Shown here in pieces: positions 16,191-23,778 of a DNA stretch of 64,000 nucleotides. Both the position numbers and the translations under genes were made by a program. Location: positions 4,650,001 to 4,714,000 of the forward strand of contig NZ_CP134398.1 of NCBI RefSeq assembly GCF_002968335.2, in the 5' to 3' direction. The DNA is from Mycobacterium sp. ITM-2016-00316 (lineage in GTDB: Bacteria > Actinomycetota > Actinomycetes > Mycobacteriales > Mycobacteriaceae). Position 1 is the first letter of the stretch, and each line of letters starts with the position of its first letter. Under the pieces are notes generated by a model that was given only the letters and a program-made list of their open reading frames with translations, was not told the origin of the DNA and searched no databases.

Positions 16191-18176
16191 GTGGCGGCGA
16201 CACAGCGGACCCGTTCAGGGCGGCACCAACGACAGGCTCGCCGCCGATCGGAGGGCCTACCGGTACGGCACTGGCTGGCGGTGGGTGCCGCCTCGGCAGG
16301 GCTGACCGCAACGCTGTGGGGACTGTCGCTGGCCGGTCCCGAAATGGCGGTGGCCGCTGCCGACGACGGCGTCTCGTCCAGTTCCGGTAGCGCCGGCGGC
16401 GCCAACGAATCCGGTACAGATCGCGGCGGTGCCACCACCGGATCCCACACTGCCGGCCCGGCCGACGCTGCCGCGGACGACGGCCGGTCAGCCACCACCC
16501 GGCCGAACCCTGCAGGCAGTGGTCCAGACACGGATAAGGACGACGAGCAGGACCGCGATACCGAGACAGCGGAATCCGCAGACCCCGACGATGACGAGGC
16601 CCCGGCCTCAACAGCCGAGGACGCCGACGCCACGCCCGAAATCGTGTCGCGCGCATCTGCGACCTCGGCTGCACCGGCGCCGGCGCGGTCCTCGGCCAGA
16701 TCGGCCGACCGGTCCGATGCGGCCGGCGTCGAGCAGAAAGTCGCCACTGCGGCAAGCGATCCGGCTGTCGAACCGCCTGAAGCAGCGGCCGCCCCCGTCG
16801 TCACCGCCGCACCGGTCGAAGCCGAAACGCCCTCCAGCGATGTCGAGATACTGACCCCGGCACAGTCGGTGGTCGTCTCACTCGACCGACCCAGCTTCGG
16901 CCGGCAGTTGGTGGCCAGCCAGATATCGGCGCTGATGGGTACCGGCAGAACCCTGATCTCGATACTGCCGGTGGCCGATCCGTTCAAGAGCTGGCTCTAC
17001 GGATCGCTCAGCGGCACCCGCCGCACGCTGTTCAACCAGGCGCCGTGGCTCAGCCCCACCCAGATCACCGCGGAGGGCGACCTTCCGATCGTCGGAACGC
17101 TGGGTGCGGTGGACCTCGAGGGCGACCGGATCCGCTTTGCGATCGTCACCGGGCCCGTCTCGGGAACCGTTGTCATCGACGATGACGGAACATTCACCTA
17201 CACACCGAATCCCGGTTTCACCGGCGTCGACAACTTCATGGTCTCCGCGACCGACCTCGGCACCCACATCAACCTGCTCGACCCGTTCCGCAGCGCCGGC
17301 ACCCGCGCCGCACTGTTGGTCAACCAGAGCGCGGTCACGTTTGTCTTCAACTACACCACCGGGTCGCAGTACTGGAGTCCCGAAGCGCGCAGCGCCCTGC
17401 AGCGGGCCGCCACCAACCTGATGGGCCAGTTCATCGTGTCGACACCGGTGGTCGTCACCTACGACATCACCGGAGAGAACTCGTCGGGTACCAACACGTT
17501 GGCGTCGGTGGACAGTCCACTCATCGGGTCGGGAGCCGGTTTCTTCCCCACCGTGGTGCAGCACAAGCTGCTCACCGGCGTCGATGCCAACGGAGTGGCG
17601 CCCGACGGCGAGATCAATTGGAACTTCTCCTACCCCTGGGCTTTTGGTGACTTCGTATCGGGCCAGCAATATGACTTCACCACCGTCGCGATGCACGAGC
17701 TCCTACATTCGTTCGGGTTCATGTCCTACGTGCAGCCGTCCACGACGGCGACGCAACGAACATGGACTCTCTACGACAGCTTCCTGCAGAACTCCGGCGG
17801 CGCCGATCTGATCGGTGCCGACTTCCGGTTCGACCCGTCCCTGGTGGCCGCACTGACGGGCACCGGCGGCGGGGTGTACTTCGGCGGCGTCGGTGCCGTG
17901 GATGCCTACGGCACGCTGGTTCCGCTGTACGCACCGGCGTCGTGGGTCGCGGGCAGTTCGATATCGCATCTGGATGGCACGGTGTTCACCGGTTCGGACC
18001 GACAGTTGATGAACCCACAGGTGCCGGCCGGCCCCGGGGTGCGCACCTTGAGCGATGTGGAACGCGCCATCATGCAGGACCTCGGATACACCCTCGCACC
18101 CATGGACGTGACGTCGACTCTCGCGCTCGTCGGGTTCGTGTTCCTGCGCCGCGGGCGTGCGAAATCAGTGTGCTGA
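16191..18176 (+). CDS. Large surface protein with Ig-like domain and HELLH motif
   Basis: 661 residues from GTG with GAGGGGG. The N-terminal 55 residues contain a long mycobacterial-type signal (basic start, hydrophobic VGAASAGLTATLWGLSLAG). A Ser/Thr/Glu/Asp-rich linker runs to about 230. An Ig/cadherin-like domain lies near 290-360 (GTVVIDDDGTFTYTPNPGFTGVDNF region). The C-terminal 300 residues contain HELLH at 502-506 (AMHELLHSFGF), an HExxH zinc-protease-type motif. The residue where metzincins have the third ligand is Ser, so activity is uncertain. It ends in a hydrophobic stretch plus Arg/Lys, without LPxTG. Probably an exported or wall-attached hydrolase. Confidence 0.75.
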   Translation: MAATQRTRSGRHQRQARRRSEGLPVRHWLAVGAASAGLTATLWGLSLAGPEMAVAAADDGVSSSSGSAGGANESGTDRGGATTGSHTAGPADAAADDGRSATTRPNPAGSGPDTDKDDEQDRDTETAESADPDDDEAPASTAEDADATPEIVSRASATSAAPAPARSSARSADRSDAAGVEQKVATAASDPAVEPPEAAAAPVVTAAPVEAETPSSDVEILTPAQSVVVSLDRPSFGRQLVASQISALMGTGRTLISILPVADPFKSWLYGSLSGTRRTLFNQAPWLSPTQITAEGDLPIVGTLGAVDLEGDRIRFAIVTGPVSGTVVIDDDGTFTYTPNPGFTGVDNFMVSATDLGTHINLLDPFRSAGTRAALLVNQSAVTFVFNYTTGSQYWSPEARSALQRAATNLMGQFIVSTPVVVTYDITGENSSGTNTLASVDSPLIGSGAGFFPTVVQHKLLTGVDANGVAPDGEINWNFSYPWAFGDFVSGQQYDFTTVAMHELLHSFGFMSYVQPSTTATQRTWTLYDSFLQNSGGADLIGADFRFDPSLVAALTGTGGGVYFGGVGAVDAYGTLVPLYAPASWVAGSSISHLDGTVFTGSDRQLMNPQVPAGPGVRTLSDVERAIMQDLGYTLAPMDVTSTLALVGFVFLRRGRAKSVC

Positions 18177-18236
18177 GCGTCTCACCGGAGATCTGGCCGA
18201 CGTACCGTTGAAGGACGGCGACTAGAGGTTGGTGCG

Positions 18237-18809
18237 ATGAACACGGCACGTTTCGCCGGCCGTTTCCTGGTGGGCGTGCTCGCCACCGGAACGCTCATCC
18301 TGGCCGGTTGCGATAGCGGCGGTGCCGGCAGTACCGGATCCGAAGCCCAGTACGACTCGCCGATCATCAACGAGCACATCCCGAAGATGGACATCTCGAC
18401 ACTGCCGGATATCGACGCCACCCGCGCTGACATGCTCGCGCTCATCGAACAGGCGCACGCCGAGGTCGCACGGCTGGTGCCTGCCAGCGCACCGTGGACC
18501 TGGCGGCACACCGAGACGCGCGATGGGTGCGAGCGGAACGGAGTTCGGGGGGTGACCCTGTACGTCGCGAAGCTCACCTCGTCGCATTCGTTCACCGACG
18601 ATGAATGGAACCTGGTGCTGCCTGCGGTGGAACGGCTGGCCGCTGCGGCCGGACTCACCAACGGCTCCGCCATGCAGAATTCTCCGGGGGCCCACGACCT
18701 GTCGATCACCAGCGATGACGGGCGCGAGCTGAGGTTCGGGTCGCTGGAGGCGTCGCTGATCACCGGGACCATCGCCTGCCGACTGCCCGCCGGCGGGGGC
18801 GCGCCATGA
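18237..18809 (+). CDS. LppA/LpqA-type lipoprotein
   Basis: 190 residues from ATG. Lipobox LILAGC at residue 25 predicts lipidation. The mature domain has WTWRHTETRDGCERNG, DDEWNLVLPAVERLAAAAGL and a final TGTIACRLP, matching the LppA family of mycobacterial lipoproteins, with conserved Cys pair. Its role is unknown. The stop overlaps the region just before the DUF2236 gene. Confidence 0.8.
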   Translation: MNTARFAGRFLVGVLATGTLILAGCDSGGAGSTGSEAQYDSPIINEHIPKMDISTLPDIDATRADMLALIEQAHAEVARLVPASAPWTWRHTETRDGCERNGVRGVTLYVAKLTSSHSFTDDEWNLVLPAVERLAAAAGLTNGSAMQNSPGAHDLSITSDDGRELRFGSLEASLITGTIACRLPAGGGAP

Positions 18810-19005
18810 CCCAGGGTGACGTGCGCGTCGTGACCGCCGAGGTCCGGCTCTCGGCCGACCAGATGTCCGTGGAGGAGGCCTTACCAGGGCGCTCGACAGT
18901 GCGGTGCGCTACCGCTGACAGCCGCCCAGTCGACCACGGGGTAGTCGTGCTCCCGTCCGACAAGCGACGTTCCGTCGCCGTCGGCAGATCCGTCCCGCCG
19001 GCACG

Positions 19006-19011
19006 TAACGT
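19006..19011 (+). promoter_or_regulatory. -10 element for leaderless DUF2236 mRNA
   Basis: TAACGT (TANNNT) ends seven bases before ATG 19019, the spacing typical of mycobacterial leaderless transcripts; no Shine-Dalgarno is present before that ATG. This supports the start chosen. Confidence 0.45.
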
Positions 19012-19018
19012 CGTAGTC

Positions 19019-19906
19019 ATGGTGTTGGTACGCGAACTCGGTGCTATCAGGAACGGCCTGGGCCGGGCGCTGTTCGGGTTGGTCGCCGGACCCGAGGGAC
19101 CGAACAACCGGGCCCATATCCACGGGACGCCGGGACCGCGCTGGTTCGCCGAGGACCGGCCGATCCGCCGTGTACACGGCGACGCATCGATGTTCGTCGG
19201 TGGGCTACGCGCACTGCTTTTGCAGTCGCTCCATCCGCTGGCGATGGCCGGCGTCGCTGAGCACTCCGACTACCGGGGCGACCCGTGGGGGCGCCTTCAG
19301 CGCACCAGCACATTTCTCGCCGTGACAACGTTCGGTCCTGCCGCCGACGCGCAGCGCGCCGTCGACAAGGTCCGGGGCATCCACCGCCGCGTCAACGGGG
19401 TGGCGCCCGACGGCACACCGTACGACGCGTCGAATCCGCACCTGCTCGAATGGGTGCACATCGCCGAGATCGACAGCTTCCTGATGGCACATCAGCTCTA
19501 CGGGGCTCGACCGCTGGACCAGTCCGGTCGCGACGGGTACGTCGCCGACACCGCGCGCGTCGCCGAAGCACTCGGTGTGCAGAGCCCGCCGCGCACGGAA
19601 GGCGAGCTAAGGGAGCGCATCGAGGCGTACCGGCCGGAGCTGCGCAGTACGGCCGCGGCGCGCGACGCCGCCCGCTTCTTGTTGTTGACGCCGCCCTTGC
19701 CGTTGCCGGCCCGCGCTCCCTATGGTGCGCTGGCCGCCACATCCGTGGCAATGCTGCCGGAATGGGCGCGAAAGCCGCTGCGTCTGCCGTACTTTCCACC
19801 GCTCGAAGCGACGGTGGTGAGGATGTCCGGGCGGGTGTTGGTCGGCGGCATTCGGTGGGTGCTGGCGGCCGCGCACGACGACCAGGAGGGTGCGACCTCG
19901 GCCTGA
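19019..19906 (+). CDS. DUF2236 (MpaB-type) oxygenase-like protein
   Basis: 295 residues from ATG 19019; the upstream in-frame stretch to 18806 is rejected because it lacks family similarity. Signature sequences are RRVHGDASMFVGGLRALLLQSLHPLAMAGV, EHSDYRGDPWGRLQRTSTFL and EWVHIAEIDSFLMAHQLYG (quoted by motif). The family includes latex-clearing-protein and MpaB-like b-type haem proteins; the conserved His residues in LHPLAM and WVHIAE are candidate ligands. Substrate unknown. It converges with a tRNA gene. Confidence 0.8.
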   Translation: MVLVRELGAIRNGLGRALFGLVAGPEGPNNRAHIHGTPGPRWFAEDRPIRRVHGDASMFVGGLRALLLQSLHPLAMAGVAEHSDYRGDPWGRLQRTSTFLAVTTFGPAADAQRAVDKVRGIHRRVNGVAPDGTPYDASNPHLLEWVHIAEIDSFLMAHQLYGARPLDQSGRDGYVADTARVAEALGVQSPPRTEGELRERIEAYRPELRSTAAARDAARFLLLTPPLPLPARAPYGALAATSVAMLPEWARKPLRLPYFPPLEATVVRMSGRVLVGGIRWVLAAAHDDQEGATSA

Positions 19907-19941
19907 AGGTGGGCCGGCCCGAGGTGCGGAGCATGGTCTGA

Positions 19942-19959
19942 GCACCGATCCATTGGTGC
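19942..19959. terminator. Short hairpin between DUF2236 and tRNA
   Basis: GCACCGA (19942-19948) pairs with TTGGTGC (19953-19959), one G-T wobble, four-base loop. It lies between the convergent DUF2236 gene and the leftward tRNA and could end either transcript. Tentative. Confidence 0.4.
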
Positions 19960-19980
19960 GTCCGTCGCGCACAACGCCAG

Positions 19981-20054
19981 TGCCCCCAGTCGGACTCGAA
20001 CCGACACTGTGCGGATTTTAAGTCCGCTGCCTCTGCCAATTGGGCTATGGGGGC
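19981..20054 (-). tRNA. tRNA-Leu (UAA anticodon)
   Basis: 74 bases fold as a cloverleaf: acceptor GCCCCCA/TGGGGGC, anticodon stem GCGGA/TCCGC with loop CTTAAAA (anticodon UAA), variable loop of five bases (ACAGT), T arm GTCGG TTCGAGT CCGAC, discriminator A, no encoded CCA. UAA reads UUA leucine codons and A73 fits leucine. The short (class I) variable loop is unusual because leucine tRNAs normally have a long variable arm. A UUA codon is used at least in EfeB (50776-50778) and the DUF427 gene. Confidence 0.85.
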
Positions 20055-20108
20055 CGTGCAGATCAGAGACTAGTTGCCGCCTGTCCAGGCATGTGCAGCA
20101 GCGTGCAC

Positions 20109-21416
20109 CTAATTGTCCGACTGGGGCGGTGGCTCGTATGGCGTGTACCACCACCATTGGGCGCGTTCGCCTTTTGGTCCAGGACACGGTGGCACGCCGG
20201 GTGGCGGTGTGGTGGGCGGGCGGGCCAGCGAGCTGTTGGTCAGCTCCTCACCCTCGCTGTCGGTGACCTTGAGCTTGTCGGCGGGCCCGGTGAGGGTGAT
20301 GCCGCCTTTGTGGTGCAGGCGGTGGTGAAACGGACAGACGAGCACCAGATTCCACAGTTCGGTCGGGCCGCCGTCCTCCCAGTGCACCAGATGATGGGCA
20401 TGCAGACCGCGGGTGGCGCCGCAACCGGGCACCACACACGTCTGGTCACGATGCTCCAGAGCCCGGCGCAACCGCCGGTTGATGGTGCGGGTGGCCCGAC
20501 CGACACCGATGGGGCGGCCGTGGCGCTCAAACCACACCTCACACGTCGCATCGCAGAGCAGGTAGCGGCGGTCGTCGTCGGACAGCGCTGGTCCCAGATG
20601 CAGGGCCGCGACTCGTTTCTCGATATCGAGGTGCATGACGACGGTGGTGTGCTGGCCGTGCGGGCGCCGCTGCACGTCGGCGTCCCAGCCGGCCTCGATG
20701 AGGCTCATGAAGGCATCGACGCCGTCCGGGAACGGCGGCGCCTGCTCAGGAATCGTGGATTCCTGGTCCCAGACGCGGGCGCTGCCGTCCTCGGGATCAA
20801 TGCTGTCCTGGGCATCGTGGTCGCGTTTCCAGTCCGCGACCAGCTTGTCGCGGTGGGATTGCAGGCCTGCCTCGAATTTCGCGGCCTCCACTTTGGGCAG
20901 GGTGATCCGCCACGTCGTGGAATCGTCGCCCTCGATCTTGGTGATCTTGCGCTTCGGTTCGGGCTTGGACTCGGGGCGGGGTTCCTGTTTGACCGCGGTG
21001 CGCAACTGGCTCACGGTGGCGACCTTCACCAACTCCGCGTAATGCTCATCGCAGCCCTGGCCACCGCCTTCAGCGATCACCCCGATCTGATCGAGGGACA
21101 CCCGACCTTCCTGCAACCCTGCGACGCAGCGTTCGAGTTCATCAATGCGATGGGCGACGGCGACCATAGTTTCGGCGTTGCGAGGAGAGATACCGGCCTT
21201 CCAGGCGACCAGCGCTTCGATCGACCGGCAGCCGGTCGCACCCCACAGCGAGTTCCCGTCATCTGTGCCTCTGCCGTCGATCTCGGCGACGATCTCCACC
21301 AACCGGCCATCGATCGCATTGCGCTGCCCGGTCAACTCCGCCATCTCCTCGAACAACACCTCCAACCGCGACACCGGAGGCACGTGTGCGGCGAAAGGTG
21401 TTGTCGGCGGCGGCAT
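20109..21416 (-). CDS. DUF222/HNH endonuclease, 13E12-repeat family
   Basis: 435 residues from ATG. The N-terminal 300 residues fit DUF222 (GRLVEIVAEIDGRG, GCRSIEALVAWKAGIS, IDELERCVAGLQEGRVS). The C-terminal HNH motif is intact: CVVPGCGATRGLHAHHLVHW then NLVLVCPFHHRLHHKGG. This is the REP13E12-type protein family repeated in mycobacterial genomes; such loci can host phage integration. A Pro-rich tail ends the protein. It lies 54 bases from the tRNA gene, same strand. Confidence 0.88.
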   Translation of the reverse strand: MPPPTTPFAAHVPPVSRLEVLFEEMAELTGQRNAIDGRLVEIVAEIDGRGTDDGNSLWGATGCRSIEALVAWKAGISPRNAETMVAVAHRIDELERCVAGLQEGRVSLDQIGVIAEGGGQGCDEHYAELVKVATVSQLRTAVKQEPRPESKPEPKRKITKIEGDDSTTWRITLPKVEAAKFEAGLQSHRDKLVADWKRDHDAQDSIDPEDGSARVWDQESTIPEQAPPFPDGVDAFMSLIEAGWDADVQRRPHGQHTTVVMHLDIEKRVAALHLGPALSDDDRRYLLCDATCEVWFERHGRPIGVGRATRTINRRLRRALEHRDQTCVVPGCGATRGLHAHHLVHWEDGGPTELWNLVLVCPFHHRLHHKGGITLTGPADKLKVTDSEGEELTNSSLARPPTTPPPGVPPCPGPKGERAQWWWYTPYEPPPQSDN

Positions 21417-21557
21417 ACCACGATTCTATTGGTGTGGTCCGACAAGTTCGGCAGTCACTTGTGGGTACCGCGCACATCCCGTCAGGAATCCCCAGAATCC
21501 CGTCAAGATTGCGTACGGAACGGCGCGGGGTGGTCGAAAACCGCGCATGGTGGATCA

Positions 21558-21740
21558 ATGATGACCGATCTGATTGCCGCCCTCACGCTGCTCGGCGCGC
21601 CGGCCGCCGCGTTGTTCGCGCTGCGCTGCGCCGTCCGGCATCAGTGCCGCCTGGACCGCGACGACGCACCGCTCAACTGGTCGGTGGTTCGTACGGCACC
21701 TCGGGATGCGCGCGGTGCCAATCCTGATCGTGCTCTTTGA
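21558..21740 (+). CDS. Possible small membrane protein
   Basis: 60 residues from ATG (GGTGG nearby, weak). One hydrophobic helix (LIAALTLLGAPAAALFALRCAV) and a short polar tail (LDRDDAPLNWSVV). The last 68 bases overlap convergently the 3' end of usfY, so the C-terminus is partly antisense to a real gene. Could be genuine or spurious. Confidence 0.3.
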   Translation: MMTDLIAALTLLGAPAAALFALRCAVRHQCRLDRDDAPLNWSVVRTAPRDARGANPDRAL

Positions 21741-21984
21741 CTTTGCGGTGAGAGCGGGCCAACCACAGCAGCCCACCCGCAATCAGGAAAACCGCCAGCC
21801 CCATGCCGACCGCGCCGGCGGCCGTCGAACTGTTGGCGAATGAGAACAGGCCGATCACCAGCGACAGCACCCCCAGGCCGACGGCGATGATGCCCGGCGA
21901 ATTCCGGCCGGCTTTCATCGCCTCGCCGGCGTGCTTCCGATAGGTACGAGCATGGTCAACGGGGTCTCTGGAGTTATCGGGCAT
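21673..21984 (-). CDS. usfY: UsfY-like membrane protein
   Basis: 103 residues from ATG with AGGAAG. The N-terminus (RDPVDHARTYRKHAGEAMK), two membrane helices (IIAVGLGVLSLVIGLFSFA, AVGMGLAVFLIAGGLLWLA) and the end DWHRAHPEVPYEP parallel M. tuberculosis UsfY, whose gene lies beside sigF there. Here it follows a flavodoxin-like gene by 20 bases; no sigF is in the window, so this is a displaced paralogue. Role unknown. Confidence 0.75.
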   Translation of the reverse strand: MPDNSRDPVDHARTYRKHAGEAMKAGRNSPGIIAVGLGVLSLVIGLFSFANSSTAAGAVGMGLAVFLIAGGLLWLARSHRKVKEHDQDWHRAHPEVPYEPPTS

Positions 21985-22004
21985 TTTCGGGCTTCCTATC
22001 GCCG

Positions 22005-22616
22005 CTATTGGTACGCCGGGTACTGCGACTGCTTCAGCACTCGCGCGAGGTGAACGGCGTTGCGCGCCGCCGCTGCGGTGGTGGACGCCACCTGCTGGGG
22101 AACCTCATCGAGATCGTTGTAGTCCACCGACTCCATCGCGCGGCCGTTCCAGTACGTACTGCCCTGCGCCGGAATGCTGTACCCCACGTCGTTGAGACCC
22201 TGGAACACATCGGCGATCACCTTGTGCGCGCCGTCCTCGTTGCCGACGACGCTGACGATCGCTACCTTGCCGGCCATCGCCGGGCGGCCCGAATCGTCGT
22301 TGTTGGCCAGTTCGGCGTCCAGGCGTTCCAATACTCGCTGGGTGACCGACGACGGATGTCCTAGCCACACCGGGGTGCTGAGCAGCAAGATGTCTGCCGC
22401 GAGCACCTTCTCCCGAATCACCGGCCACTGGTCGCTGTCACCCATGTCTGCTTCCACGCCGGGGGCGATGTGAAAGTCCACGCAGCGCAAGGATTCGCAT
22501 ACCGCACCTTCCTTGCGCAGCGTTTCGGACACGTGCTCGGCAATCAATTCGCTGCTGGACGGCGCCGGACTCGGCTTCAAGCTGCAGACCAGGGCGATCG
22601 CTCGTATTTCGGTCAT
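22005..22616 (-). CDS. Flavodoxin-fold NADPH-dependent FMN reductase
   Basis: 203 residues from ATG 22616. The opening EIRAIALVCSLKPSPAPSSSELIAEHV with the phosphate-binding Ser cluster, ADILLLSTPVWLGHPSSVTQRVLERLDA and VAIVSVVGNEDGAHKVIADV are the FMN contacts of the NADPH-dependent FMN reductase/flavodoxin family. Probably a cytosolic reductase of quinone or electron-transfer type. Upstream of usfY on one transcript. Confidence 0.82.
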   Translation of the reverse strand: MTEIRAIALVCSLKPSPAPSSSELIAEHVSETLRKEGAVCESLRCVDFHIAPGVEADMGDSDQWPVIREKVLAADILLLSTPVWLGHPSSVTQRVLERLDAELANNDDSGRPAMAGKVAIVSVVGNEDGAHKVIADVFQGLNDVGYSIPAQGSTYWNGRAMESVDYNDLDEVPQQVASTTAAAARNAVHLARVLKQSQYPAYQ

Positions 22617-22700
22617 GGTTGAGAGGTACCCACTCGATACCGGTCCAATCACCGGCGTTCGGCCCCGAGCACGCGTTTGCGTCGTTCCGGGTCGCCCGCG

Positions 22701-23381
22701 CTAATGATCGGGCGTCGACGGAGCGAACGTCACCGACGGGCGCGGTAACCGCCACCGCGCACAACCCTCGTCGATGGCATCGTCGACCGCGGCCGCGATC
22801 GCCTTCAGCTCCGCCTTGTCCCCGTCGATCCAGACCGCCACGGGCCCGCCGGACAGGCTGATCCGGGTCAGCGCCGACCCGTCGGTGCGTAGCTGCGCGA
22901 TCCGGCCCAGCAGCCGCTCGGCGGCCGCACCCCAGTCCAGCGGCCCGGAAGCCGCTACCTCGCAGTGCAATCCGATCACGTCCAGGCACCCCTCCCCCAC
23001 CACTGCGGGGCATTCGTCGTCGACGTGCACATAGGTGTCGTGGCGCGCGCACGCCATGAGGACATCGACATGCCGCTCACACGACACCACGAACCGGTTC
23101 ACACCCAGATCCAGCGCACCCACGATCGGCGCGGCGGACCCGCCGCACCGCAGCACCACTTGCTTGGGCCGGACCCCGCACTGTCCCGTCATCGCGAGTT
23201 CGTCACCATCGCCGGCGTACACCGTCACGCCGTGTGCCCGCACCCACGCCGCCACCGACGGATCGCTCAGGGATGTGGCGGGCAACCCACACCCGGCCAA
23301 CGGCAACAGTCGCCTGATCGCCCGCATCGACACCGGCAGTCGGTGCCGCTGGGGCCCCGCGGACATATCCAGAACTGTCAT
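22701..23381 (-). CDS. PLP-decarboxylase-like barrel fragment
   Basis: 226 residues from ATG 23381. Segments resemble the alanine-racemase-like barrel of diaminopimelate/ornithine decarboxylases: GVNRFVVSCERHVDVLM, VDECPAVVGEGCLDVIGLHCEVAASG and AAERLLGRIAQL...TRISLSGGP (compare GLHCHIGSQ and LDLGGG of LysA). Family members are about 400 residues and contain an N-terminal Lys for PLP and a C-terminal domain; neither is evident here. It may be a stand-alone PLP-independent descendant or decayed. Divergent from the kdp operon. Confidence 0.5.
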   Translation of the reverse strand: MTVLDMSAGPQRHRLPVSMRAIRRLLPLAGCGLPATSLSDPSVAAWVRAHGVTVYAGDGDELAMTGQCGVRPKQVVLRCGGSAAPIVGALDLGVNRFVVSCERHVDVLMACARHDTYVHVDDECPAVVGEGCLDVIGLHCEVAASGPLDWGAAAERLLGRIAQLRTDGSALTRISLSGGPVAVWIDGDKAELKAIAAAVDDAIDEGCARWRLPRPSVTFAPSTPDH

Positions 23382-23596
23382 CAACCCGGTCTACGCGTGC
23401 CGACTGGGCGGACCCTGTGCAGTTGCGCAAACCTCGCTCAGACACGCCTCACGCATGGAGACCGTAAAGAAGGCCTCCCCAGGTGTAAAAGAACCGTCAA
23501 CGCCCAGGTCACACCCCAATCTGCGGGCATACGTTGGCATCCGCGGTCCCCACTTCCGGAGGCTGTGTCAACAAGCGCAGGAGAGCTGATTCCATC

Positions 23597-23692
23597 GTGA
23601 CAACTGCCCTATCCACCGTCATTTACCTCGCCCTGACGGTGGCGGTCTTCGCCTTGCTCGGCCTGGTGCAGCGATTGGTCGAACGGCTGTGA
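23597..23692 (+). CDS. 31-residue membrane peptide upstream of kdpF
   Basis: GTG-started frame of 31 residues: a single hydrophobic helix ([18 protein letters not shown]) ending in basic/acidic RLVERL. AGGAGAG lies 12 bases upstream, a long spacing. Its TGA overlaps the GTG of kdpF (GTGA), so the two are translationally coupled. By position it would be a small subunit or regulator of the Kdp pump; no function is known to me. Confidence 0.65.
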   Translation: MTTALSTVIYLALTVAVFALLGLVQRLVERL

Positions 23693-23778
23693 ATTACGCC
23701 AACGCCATCGGCCTCGTGCTGGCGATCGGCATCGCCCTGTTCCTGGTCGCCGCCCTACTCTTCCCCGAGAGGTTCTAG
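23689..23778 (+). CDS. kdpF: KdpF, small subunit of the Kdp K+ pump
   Basis: 29 residues from GTG overlapping the previous stop. One membrane helix ([19 protein letters not shown]) and the mycobacterial ending LLFPERF, close to M. tuberculosis KdpF. KdpF stabilises the KdpABC complex in the membrane. Its TAG overlaps the GTG of kdpA. Confidence 0.88.
   Translation: MNYANAIGLVLAIGIALFLVAALLFPERF

Noticed and set aside
16046..16987. Long minus-strand ORF opposite the surface protein
   Set aside because: It is an antisense shadow: Ser/Ala-rich, no start signal, and the plus-strand gene has a signal peptide and domains.
23382..23596. Possible riboswitch (for example c-di-AMP) in the kdp leader
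   Set aside because: I could not draw a conserved riboswitch structure; no motif beyond a weak -10 and the ribosome binding site. A covariance-model search would decide.
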